A stretch of DNA of 23,925 bases from DAOOVD01 sp035369845 (GTDB lineage: Bacteria > Bacillota > Desulfotomaculia > Desulfotomaculales > Pelotomaculaceae), in the NCBI GenBank assembly GCA_035369845.1, contig DAOOVD010000037.1, positions 1 to 23,925 on the forward strand. Reading direction: 5' to 3'. Below are positions 15,325 to 22,698 of the stretch, piece by piece. The position numbers and the translations under genes are program-made. The notes beneath the pieces are model-generated. The model saw only the letters and a program-made list of their open reading frames with translations, was not told the DNA's origin and did no database searches. Each line of letters begins with the position of its first letter. The stretch's first letter is position 1.

Positions 15325-18300
15325 GCTCTCACTGGCCAAGCTCCAGCGTCATTTATACGCCGCCGCCGACATCCTGCGCCGTGAGGGGATGGACGCCGCC
15401 ACCTACAAGGACTTTATCTTCGGCATGCTGTTCTTGAAGCGTTGCTCCGACGTCTTCGACGTCGAGCGGGAAAAGATTGTCGGCCGCAAGATCGAGTTGG
15501 GGATGGCTAAGGAAGCGGCGGAAATCCAATACGGCGAGAACCCCGACTTCTACGACAGCTTCTTCGTGCCCGAGAATGCCCGCTGGACTTACCTTCAGGC
15601 TCGTCTCAACGACGCTTCCGAATCCTATGGCAGGGTGCTTGACAAGGCTCTCGGCGCGCTCAGCGACGCCAACGAATCGCTGGAGCACGTCCTCGACCAC
15701 ATCAGCTTCATGCGCACGCAGGGGACGAAGCGCATCGTTTCTGACGATGCCTGCAGGGAACTCGTCCGCCACTTCAGCCGCCACCGCCTGCGCAACGAGG
15801 ATTTTCAGTTCTCCGACCTGCTTGGCGCGGCTTACGAGTATCTCATCAACATGTTTGCCGAGTCGGCGGGCAAGAAGGGCGGCGACTTTTACACCCCCCG
15901 CGACGTTATCCGCCTGATGGTACGTATTATAAAGCCCAAGCCCGGGATGAGCATCTATGACCCGACATGCGGTTCCGGCGGCATGCTCATCATCAGCCGT
16001 GAATACATAGAACAATCCGGGGGCGACCCGACCGACCTGCGGCTTTGCGGCCAGGTCAACGACGCCTCCGCATGGTCCATCTGCAAGCTCAACATGCTGC
16101 TCCACGGCGTGCCCGGCGCCGACATCCGGCTTGAGGACACGCTGCTGCACCCCCTGCACCGCGAGGGCGGCGAGCTGGAGCGGTTCGACCGCGTCATCGC
16201 CAATCCGCCCTTCAGCCAGAACTATACGAGGAACAACATGGAATTCCCGGAGCGCTTCCGCTGGGGCTGGTGCCCGACATCGGGCAAGAAGGCGGACCTT
16301 ATGTTCGCCCAGCATATGCTGGCCGTCTGCAAGCCCCGCGGCGTGGTGGCCACCGTCATGCCGCACGGGGTGCTCTTCCGGGGCGGCGCGGAAAAGGAGA
16401 TCCGCAAGAAGTTTCTTGAGCAGGACCTCATCGAGGCTGTGATCGGCCTGCCGCCCAATCTCTTTTACGGAGCAAGTATCCCGGCCTGCATCCTGGTGAT
16501 GCGCCCGAACCTCACCGGCCAGTTTCCGAACCCGAACAAGCCCGGGGAGCGCCGCGGCCGGGTGCTCTTTATCAACGCCGACGCCGAGTTCCATGCAGGC
16601 CGCGCGCAGAATTACCTGCGGCCCGAGCACGTTGAGAAGATTGTTTCCACCTTTGACGGCTTCGAGGACGTGCCCGGCTATGCCCGGCGCGTATCGTTTG
16701 AAGAGATAAGCGGTCCGGCCAACGATTGGAACCTTAACATACGCCGCTATGTGGACAACTCCCCTCCCCCCGAGCCGCACGATGTGCGCGCCCACCTGCT
16801 GGGCGGCGTGCCCGTGGCCGAAGTGGAGGCGAAACGGGGGCTCTTCGACGCGCTGGGCTTCGACCCCGCCCTGGTTTTTTCCGCACGCCCGGGCGACGCC
16901 GCCTACTATGACTTCGCATCGATCATTACCGACTGCGCTGAAATGCGTCAAATCATAGAGAACAACCCCGGCGTGCAGGGCCGGGTACAGACTTTACGCG
17001 ACGCCCTGGCGGCGTGGTGGGCCGACCATGCGCCGAGCCTCGAGCAGATCCTGGTAGCCGGGATGCTTCGCCCCGTCCACCTTCTCGACCTCGTACGAAA
17101 CTTTACCGTCTTCCAGCAGGTGGACGGCAAAACCCGCAAGGTAGTGGCCCGGTACCAGCAGTTCCGCGCCGTCCATAAGGCGCTGGCCCGCCTGCAGGAA
17201 GGCCGCACTAAAAAGCAGGGTGCGGACCGCGACGAGCGCGGCGGCGTCATCTGGCACACCCAGGGCTCCGGAAAGAGTCTCAGCATGGTCTTCCTGGTGC
17301 GGAAGATGCGCACTATTCCTAAACTCAGCCGCTTCAAAGTGGTGGTGGTCACCGACCGCACCGACCTCGAAGGGCAACTGCGCGATACGGCGCGCCTGAG
17401 CGGAGAAACGCTCCGCCCCAACGACCGCGACAAGAAGCTACGCGAGTCGCCCACCGCCCGCACCCAGCGCATTCTCCGTGAGGCGACGCCGGACATCGTC
17501 TTCGCGATGCTTCAGAAATATCAGGACACGGCGAAGCGCGCTACCCCCGATAAGGTGGCCATGACCATTGTCCGCAAGGAGAAAAAGCCGGGCAAGGACC
17601 AGCCCGTGACGGAGAGGGAAGTAACCTTCGAGGAGAGCATCAGCTTTGAGAATTTCCCGGTTTTAAACGAATCGGAAGAGATCCTTGTACTGGTGGACGA
17701 GGCGCACCGGTCGCACACCCGCACACTCCACCGGAACCTGCGGAGGGCGCTGCCCAACGCCGCCATCATCGGCTTTACCGGCACGCCTATCCTGAGCAGG
17801 GAAAAAATAGAAACCCGCGAGATTTTCGGTGATTTCATCGATAAATACATTCTGCAAGAAGCCGAGCTGGACGGAGCGACGGTGCCCATCCTCTACGAGG
17901 GCCGCACAGCGGACGGCCTGGTGAAGGACGCGCCCGGGCTTGACCAGCTCTTTGAGGATATGTTTCGTGACTATGCGCCCGAAGAGATGGCTGTGATCAA
18001 GGCCAAGTACGCAACCGAGGGTGACGTGCTGGAGGCGCCGCTGCTCATCGAGCATAAGGCCCGGGATATGATGCGCCATTACGCCGGCGTGGTCCTGCCC
18101 GAGGGATTCAAGGCGCAGGTAGTGGCCACCAGCCGGCAGGCCGCCATGACCTACATTGAAAAGCTGGAGCAGGCGCGGCGTGAGCTGGTGGCTGATCTGG
18201 CAGCGGTGCCGGCCGCCACGCTGGCTTTGCCCGATGACGAGGTGGAGAAGCTCGATCCGGGCCTGCGGTTCCTGATACGCACGCACCCGCAGCTGCCAAA

Positions 18301-19621
18301 GCTCCGCGCGCTGGAGATCGCGGCGGTTTTTTCCGGCGACCACAACGACCCCGAGTCGTGGCGGGAGTGGACCGACAAAGACAAGCAGGAGGACCGCATC
18401 ACACGCTTCAAGCGGAAGCTGGCCCCGGACAAAACTGACAAGACCGACCCGCTCTCTATCCTCATCGTCAACAACATGCTGCTGACCGGCTTCGACGCTC
18501 CGGTAGAGCAGGTGCTGTACCTTGACCGGAAGATCGTCGCGCACGACCTGCTGCAGGCCATCGCCCGGGTGAACCGCACCTGCGGCCGTAAGAAGTGCGG
18601 CTACGTGGTGGACTATATCGGTGTGGCCCGCCATTTGAACGAGGCACTCCGGGACTACGACGGCGAGGATATCGAGGGCGCGATGATCGACATCAGCGTG
18701 GAACTGCCGAAACTGCTGGACCGGAGGGCGCGGGCGGTGGCCGTGTTCACCGACCGCGGTATTGGAGACTTGCAGAGACAGGTGGATGCCTGCGTATGGC
18801 TGCTCGAAGACCTGAAGATCCGGGCCGATTTCATCAACAAGCTGAGGATGTTCTACGAGACGCTGAACATCCTGGAGCACCGCCCGGAGGTGCCCGGGGA
18901 CGTCTTCCGTGATGCCAAGCTGCTGGGTTTCATCAATAAGGTTGCTGCTAACCTGTATCGCGATCCGGCGCTTAATCTGCTGGGAGTCGCCGAGAAGGTG
19001 AAGGCGCTTATCAACGCTCACGTGACCGCCCGGGGCGTCGATCCCAAGATCCCTCCGGCCACCATCACCGACGCGGAGTTCGAACAAGTGCTTCAGGCCC
19101 AGACCGGCAGCCGCGCCCGGGCGGCGCAAATGCAGCATGCCGCCCGCTACCACATCACCGGGTTCGCAAACCAGAACCCGGCCTATGCCCGGAAAATGAG
19201 CGAGAAGCTCGAGGAATTACTGCAGCGCTTCAGGGACGACTGGGACGCGCTGGAGCGGGAACTGCGGAGGTTTATAGAAGAGCTTCGTCAAGGCGACCGC
19301 AACGAATTCCCTGACCTCGATCCCAAAGTGCAGGTTCCCTTCGTGCGGCTGGTCCTGGAGTGGTGCGACAAAGATCGCGATTTGAGCGAAGACCGGCAGA
19401 AGGCAGCAATCGACGCAACGCTGGAGATGGTTGAACGCATACGGCAGGAAGTCCGGAAAGTGGGTTTTTGGAAGAACCCGGCCATGCGCGAGCTGTTGAC
19501 CAAGGCGCTGGTGCGGGACCTCGACAGGGCGGGCGTATGCAAACCCGGCACAGAGCGCGACCTGGCGCAGCGACTGGTGGCGCTGGCCAAAGAAAACCAC
19601 GAAAGCCTGACGCAGTCATGA
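15317..19621 (+). CDS. Type I restriction methyltransferase-translocase fusion (HsdM-HsdR) lacking the nuclease domain
   Basis: This single 1434-residue protein joins two normally separate type I subunits. Residues 1-575 are HsdM: an N-terminal helical domain (MPKLSLAKLQRHLYAAADIL, GMLFLKRCSD), the SAM site DPTCGSGG (215-222) and the catalytic NPPF (296-299), predicting adenine-N6 methylation. Residues from about 576 (EQILVAGMLRPVHLLDLVRNF) are HsdR from just before the motor: Walker A QGSGKS (K653), DEAH (794-797), TGTP (821-824), a second RecA domain and the helical C-terminus. The usual N-terminal HsdR PD-(D/E)XK nuclease (roughly 200 residues) is missing at the join, and no HsdS gene is in the window. 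ATG 15317 gives the family N-terminus; an in-frame GTG at 15248 adds unrelated sequence. The stop overlaps the next ATG (ATGA). It may be a deletion fusion or a nuclease-less system. Confidence 0.9.
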   Translation: MPKLSLAKLQRHLYAAADILRREGMDAATYKDFIFGMLFLKRCSDVFDVEREKIVGRKIELGMAKEAAEIQYGENPDFYDSFFVPENARWTYLQARLNDASESYGRVLDKALGALSDANESLEHVLDHISFMRTQGTKRIVSDDACRELVRHFSRHRLRNEDFQFSDLLGAAYEYLINMFAESAGKKGGDFYTPRDVIRLMVRIIKPKPGMSIYDPTCGSGGMLIISREYIEQSGGDPTDLRLCGQVNDASAWSICKLNMLLHGVPGADIRLEDTLLHPLHREGGELERFDRVIANPPFSQNYTRNNMEFPERFRWGWCPTSGKKADLMFAQHMLAVCKPRGVVATVMPHGVLFRGGAEKEIRKKFLEQDLIEAVIGLPPNLFYGASIPACILVMRPNLTGQFPNPNKPGERRGRVLFINADAEFHAGRAQNYLRPEHVEKIVSTFDGFEDVPGYARRVSFEEISGPANDWNLNIRRYVDNSPPPEPHDVRAHLLGGVPVAEVEAKRGLFDALGFDPALVFSARPGDAAYYDFASIITDCAEMRQIIENNPGVQGRVQTLRDALAAWWADHAPSLEQILVAGMLRPVHLLDLVRNFTVFQQVDGKTRKVVARYQQFRAVHKALARLQEGRTKKQGADRDERGGVIWHTQGSGKSLSMVFLVRKMRTIPKLSRFKVVVVTDRTDLEGQLRDTARLSGETLRPNDRDKKLRESPTARTQRILREATPDIVFAMLQKYQDTAKRATPDKVAMTIVRKEKKPGKDQPVTEREVTFEESISFENFPVLNESEEILVLVDEAHRSHTRTLHRNLRRALPNAAIIGFTGTPILSREKIETREIFGDFIDKYILQEAELDGATVPILYEGRTADGLVKDAPGLDQLFEDMFRDYAPEEMAVIKAKYATEGDVLEAPLLIEHKARDMMRHYAGVVLPEGFKAQVVATSRQAAMTYIEKLEQARRELVADLAAVPAATLALPDDEVEKLDPGLRFLIRTHPQLPKLRALEIAAVFSGDHNDPESWREWTDKDKQEDRITRFKRKLAPDKTDKTDPLSILIVNNMLLTGFDAPVEQVLYLDRKIVAHDLLQAIARVNRTCGRKKCGYVVDYIGVARHLNEALRDYDGEDIEGAMIDISVELPKLLDRRARAVAVFTDRGIGDLQRQVDACVWLLEDLKIRADFINKLRMFYETLNILEHRPEVPGDVFRDAKLLGFINKVAANLYRDPALNLLGVAEKVKALINAHVTARGVDPKIPPATITDAEFEQVLQAQTGSRARAAQMQHAARYHITGFANQNPAYARKMSEKLEELLQRFRDDWDALERELRRFIEELRQGDRNEFPDLDPKVQVPFVRLVLEWCDKDRDLSEDRQKAAIDATLEMVERIRQEVRKVGFWKNPAMRELLTKALVRDLDRAGVCKPGTERDLAQRLVALAKENHESLTQS

Positions 19622-20334
19622 AAGAGACACTGGAAGTCGGCGGACTGACATTCGAGGTCCGGCGCAGCGCACGCCGGAAGACTTGTAGCCTCACCGTTGA
19701 CCGGGGCGGTGAGTTGGTTATTCATTCGCCGGAAACGGCAAACACCCACGAACTGTCGGAATGGACGCGCTCAAAGATGCTTTGGGTGCACCGCAAGCTC
19801 GCCATAAAAGAGGAACTGGCGCCGAAGGTCCGCGAGCCGGAGTTCGTGACCGGAGAGAGTTTCTATTATCTTGGCCGCGCGTATCGCCTGGCAATCGTTG
19901 CCCGACAAGAAAAACCGCTTCGATTTGACGGCAACCGCTTTTATCTGCGGAACGATGCGATAATATCCGCCTCCGATCTCTTCCGCGACTGGTACGTTAC
20001 CGTCGGGAAAGAATGGATATACAGGCGAGTGGCGATGCTTTTGCCCAGGATTGGTGCTCTGCCCTCTCAGGTGGAAGTCAGAGATCTGGGCTTTCGCTGG
20101 GGATCCTGCGGCAAGAGCGGCGTGCTCTACTTTAATTGGCGGGTACTGCAGTTCCCCGTGCGTCTGGTGGACTATGTGATTGTGCATGAACTTGCCCATC
20201 TGCTGGAGCGACATCACGGCCCGGAGTTTTGGTGCGTACTGGATCGCGCGCTGCCAGACTGGCGGGCGCGCCAGGAAGAGTTGAAAACTAAAGTCCAGGT
20301 TATCCACTGGTGTCATGCCTCGATGCGGTGTTAG
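19618..20334 (+). CDS. YgjP-like (M48/SprT-type) zinc metallopeptidase
   Basis: The 238-residue protein is of the YgjP/DUF45 family (COG1451). Features are the N-terminal beta region with RRSARRKTCSLTVD, the family phrase DLGFRWGSCGKSGVLYFNW, and the zinc site HELAHL (H190, E191, H194) followed by the third histidine at about H200 in RHHGPEFW. YgjP-like genes often sit next to type I restriction genes; their job there is not established. Its ATG overlaps the stop of the fused hsdMR gene (ATGA), so it is almost surely translationally coupled and part of the same unit. The reading frame is open well upstream, but that part is only a shadow of hsdMR. An inverted repeat follows 17 bases after the stop. 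Confidence 0.9.
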   Translation: MKETLEVGGLTFEVRRSARRKTCSLTVDRGGELVIHSPETANTHELSEWTRSKMLWVHRKLAIKEELAPKVREPEFVTGESFYYLGRAYRLAIVARQEKPLRFDGNRFYLRNDAIISASDLFRDWYVTVGKEWIYRRVAMLLPRIGALPSQVEVRDLGFRWGSCGKSGVLYFNWRVLQFPVRLVDYVIVHELAHLLERHHGPEFWCVLDRALPDWRARQEELKTKVQVIHWCHASMRC

Positions 20335-20350
20335 CCAGCATTTAGGAACA

Positions 20351-20386
20351 AATGGCCCCTGTCACTTTTTTTGGGCGGGGGCCATT
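20351..20386. repeat. REP-like inverted repeat
   Basis: AATGGCCCC (20351-20359) and GGGGCCATT (20378-20386) are exact reverse complements with an 18-base loop that contains CTGTCACTTTTTTT. The GGCCCCTGTCACTTTT wording resembles short dispersed palindromes of Firmicutes linked to IS200-like REP transposases, but only one copy is seen here. It could also serve as a weak terminator of the island. Confidence 0.4.
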
Positions 20387-20743
20387 CTTGCTCTTAACAA
20401 GCTTTACTCGAAAAAATTTGCCGTTTAGATAGGTATGAAGCATCCCACAGCTAACAAAAATAATTTTTACGGAGAGATTGCCTTTTTGCTTTTCCCGTGC
20501 TATTATTAAATCAAGCACCATCCTTACAGTGACTGCGGTTTGGGTTTGCAAGAGCTTTGGAGAAGTGTCCCGGGTTTGTTGCAACAAGCGGTTCAGTCCT
20601 TGGATAGTGTTTTTTGTTTCAGTGGCGGATTGTTTGAACAAAGATGCGCATGAAGGGTAATTTGAGGAGAATTGAAAGTAACTGCCCCGGTTTCGTGACG
20701 GAAAGGTCCCGAGCAATGAATGAACTGTAGGGATGGTTGCTTT
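20387..20743. other. Stretch with no convincing gene
   Basis: No reading frame on either strand has both a ribosome site and recognisable protein sequence. The longest, a minus-strand frame covering 20342-20842, runs through two inverted repeats and has no family resemblance. Because a strong terminator ends the stretch at 20744-20778, an untranslated RNA or the decayed remains of a gene are possible. Confidence 0.4.
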
Positions 20744-20778
20744 GGAGAGAAGGCTTGCCGGCCTTCTCTCCTGTTTTC
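20744..20778 (+). terminator. Orphan strong intrinsic terminator
   Basis: GGAGAGAAGGC (20744-20754) and GCCTTCTCTCC (20761-20771) form a perfect 11-bp stem with a 6-base loop, followed by TGTTTTCC. The nearest plus-strand gene ends 410 bases upstream, so what it terminates is unclear. Confidence 0.75.
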
Positions 20779-20926
20779 CGGCGGGTTGCACGGCTTGAAA
20801 AATACTATAAATTACCGGTAACAAACCTGCAATAACTTGCAATATTATTAATTGTATACCGCCGTGCGGTTTGGCAGGTTAAGATATCCGGTAAAACTCG
20901 TAAATCGGCTGCTGGGATGCAAAATG

Positions 20927-20956
20927 TTGACGAAAGCCGCCTGCCCGTGTTATCTT
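20927..20956 (+). promoter_or_regulatory. Probable promoter of dsrC
   Basis: TTGACG (20927-20932) is one base from the -35 consensus, and TATCTT (20951-20956) lies 18 bases downstream. Transcription would start near 20963, leaving a leader of about 65 bases before the dsrC ATG. Confidence 0.5.
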
Positions 20957-21027
20957 TTTATTTAATATCGTAAGGGACGGTTGCGCCGCTGATGGCAGTT
21001 GACCAGCCTTTGGGAGGTGCCGGTTGT

Positions 21028-21345
21028 ATGCCCGTTGTTGATATAAAAGACAGGGGGATTGAGCTGGATGAGGACGGGTTTTTAATCAATCCTGAAGACT
21101 GGAATGAAGACGTTGCCAGGGCCTTTGCCCGGCTGGAGGGAATAAAAGAGCTCAGTGAAGACCACTGGAAGGTGATCAGGTATCTTCGTGATTATTTCAA
21201 CCAGTACCAGATTGCTCCGATGATCCGCAAGCTTTGCAAAGAGACGGGCTTCAGCTTGAAGTACATCTATGAGCTGTTTCCGTCCGGTCCGGCCAAAGGG
21301 GCCTGCAAGCTTGCCGGGTTGCCCAAACCGACCGGGTGTGTGTGA
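21028..21345 (+). CDS. dsrC: DsrC, sulfur-carrier partner of dissimilatory sulfite reductase
   Basis: The 105-residue protein is a DsrC/TusE-family protein. In sulfate and sulfite reducers DsrC receives sulfite-derived sulfur from DsrAB as a trisulfide between its two C-terminal cysteines and passes it to the DsrMK(JOP) membrane complex. Both are present here: C93 and the penultimate C104, 11 residues apart, in the arm GPAKGACKLAGLPKPTGCV. TusE, which only relays sulfur for tRNA thiolation, lacks the first of these, so a true DsrC is indicated. The middle WNEDVARAF and DHWKVIRYLRDYF segments also fit. ATG 21028 follows GGGAGGTG by eight bases. It has its own promoter and a strong terminator and is not next to dsrAB, a common arrangement. 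Confidence 0.95.
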   Translation: MPVVDIKDRGIELDEDGFLINPEDWNEDVARAFARLEGIKELSEDHWKVIRYLRDYFNQYQIAPMIRKLCKETGFSLKYIYELFPSGPAKGACKLAGLPKPTGCV

Positions 21346-21381
21346 CGCAGGTGCAGGTAAAATACGTCGTAAGCCGGATAC

Positions 21382-21416
21382 AAAATTTCCCGCTGTTTGC
21401 GGGAAATTTTGTTTTA
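21382..21416. terminator. Strong intrinsic terminator of dsrC
   Basis: AAAATTTCCCGC (21382-21393) and GCGGGAAATTTT (21399-21410) form a perfect 12-bp stem with a 5-base loop, followed by GTTTTATT. The flanking A and T tracts make it potentially bidirectional. Confidence 0.93.
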
Positions 21417-21543
21417 TTGTATTAATTAATGGAATAAAAAAGTCGAAAAGAATGTAGGAATGTTTTTACTTTAAAAGGTTTTCTGAATTTTTTGTCGAAT
21501 TAGAAAAGCCAAAAAAAACCAAGTAATTAAAGGGGGGGGTCTC

Positions 21544-22686
21544 ATGAAAACAATAAGAGGAAAAATGACGGCTCTGGCATTTGGAACGAGTGTGCTGACA
21601 GCATTGTCATCCCTCACGGGTTGGTATGTTACCGGGCGAATGTTGACCGGGCTTCTGGCGGGTGTTACCGGCGGCATTATAATAATGACGGTGATAATAT
21701 ACTGGTTTAACAATATATTCAGCAAAACGCTGAAGGAGTATCTCGAATGGTCGGCAGGCATGGCGGAAGGGAAATTCGACTACGAGTTCAAGTACGAGCG
21801 CAAAGAAGGGGATATGGCCCGCTTTTTTGAAAACGTGAAAAAAATGAACAAGGGCGTCGGCAAGTACACCCTGGATATTCAAAAGCAGGCCCAGCTCTTG
21901 TCCGAGGCGGTGCAAAAAGTCTTCGACAGCACCGAGCAGATCAGCTCCGGCAGCCAGGACCAGGCGAGGCAGGTTCAAAATATGCTCCGTTCAATAGAGG
22001 AACTGGCCGCGGCAGCCGGCGAGTCGGCTCAAAAAGCGGAAAGGGCTGCGGAGGTTGCCCGCAACTCCATGAACAATGCTTCCATAGGGGCGGAAGCCAT
22101 TCAAAAGGTTGTCGGAGGCATGGAAATAATCGACAAAAAGATCGACGAACTAAGGGTCCTCTCTTCAAAGATAGGTCAGATCGTAGAGGTAATTCAAGGC
22201 ATTGCCGGGCAGACCAACCTCCTCGCCTTGAACGCGGCCATCGAGTCCGCGCGGGCCGGTGAGCACGGACAGGGCTTTGCCGTAGTTGCCGACGAGGTGC
22301 GCAAGCTTGCCGAGACATCTGAAAACGCCACCAAGGAGATTACGCAGCTCATTACAGGTATCGGCGAGGCCACCGCTGCGGCCGGCGCCGCAGTGAAGCA
22401 GGGCGTGCTGCTCACGAACGAAGCCGGCCAGCAGTTCAAGGAAATCACCTCCTTGATTCAAAAGACGCTTGACGCAATGACGCACATAGCAAAAGGCTCA
22501 CGCCGGGATGTGGAATCCACCGAAGCGATGGTATCCGTTGCCGAGGCCATAGCCGCCGTTACCCAGGAAGCGGCGGCCAGCACCCAGCAAACCGCCGCCT
22601 CGGCCCAGGAACTCGCCAATATTGCCGACAGGCTCAAGGAGGACGCGGACCTGGTGAAAAAATCTTTTCAGTCAAGCCTGAATTAG
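21544..22686 (+). CDS. Methyl-accepting chemotaxis protein without an extracellular sensor domain (first of tandem pair)
   Basis: The 380-residue chemoreceptor has two membrane helices (about 10-30 and 33-57) joined by only a few residues, so it has no periplasmic ligand domain. A short HAMP-like linker (about 58-105) leads into a long coiled-coil signalling domain. The hairpin tip that binds CheA and CheW is well conserved (QTNLLALNAAIESARAGEHG, then FAVVADEVRKLAE). It should sense an intracellular or membrane-derived cue, or act with other receptors. A run of eight G (21532-21539) four bases before the ATG serves as ribosome site. The intergenic region upstream has sigma-D-like scraps (TAAA, GTCGAA) but with wrong spacing. 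No che genes are nearby. The second receptor follows 12 bases later. Confidence 0.93.
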   Translation: MKTIRGKMTALAFGTSVLTALSSLTGWYVTGRMLTGLLAGVTGGIIIMTVIIYWFNNIFSKTLKEYLEWSAGMAEGKFDYEFKYERKEGDMARFFENVKKMNKGVGKYTLDIQKQAQLLSEAVQKVFDSTEQISSGSQDQARQVQNMLRSIEELAAAAGESAQKAERAAEVARNSMNNASIGAEAIQKVVGGMEIIDKKIDELRVLSSKIGQIVEVIQGIAGQTNLLALNAAIESARAGEHGQGFAVVADEVRKLAETSENATKEITQLITGIGEATAAAGAAVKQGVLLTNEAGQQFKEITSLIQKTLDAMTHIAKGSRRDVESTEAMVSVAEAIAAVTQEAAASTQQTAASAQELANIADRLKEDADLVKKSFQSSLN

Positions 22687-22698
22687 GGAGGTAAGACA

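Noticed and set aside
15353..16951. 532-residue minus-strand ORF opposite hsdMR
   Set aside because: It lies opposite a coding region with clear methyltransferase motifs; its Val/Ala/His-rich sequence is the usual mirror of GC-rich codons.
17663..19153. 496-residue minus-strand ORF opposite the translocase part
   Set aside because: Shadow of the real plus-strand gene; no domain recognised and no ribosome site.
20342..20842. 166-residue minus-strand ORF in the gene-free stretch
   Set aside because: It reads through the REP-like repeat and the terminator hairpin, has no clear ribosome site and resembles no known transposase or protein, so it is treated as chance.
20880..20990. Riboswitch-like GATGCAAAATGTTGACGAAAGCCGCC segment before dsrC
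   Set aside because: The ACGAAAGCC wording recalls riboswitch cores, but no known consensus (c-di-GMP, Moco, glycine, cobalamin) could be matched, and most of it lies upstream of the predicted transcription start.
21430..21500. Sigma-D (flagellar) promoter before the chemoreceptors
   Set aside because: TAAA and GTCGAATT are present, but the spacing is 18 bases, not about 15, and the second box matches the consensus poorly.
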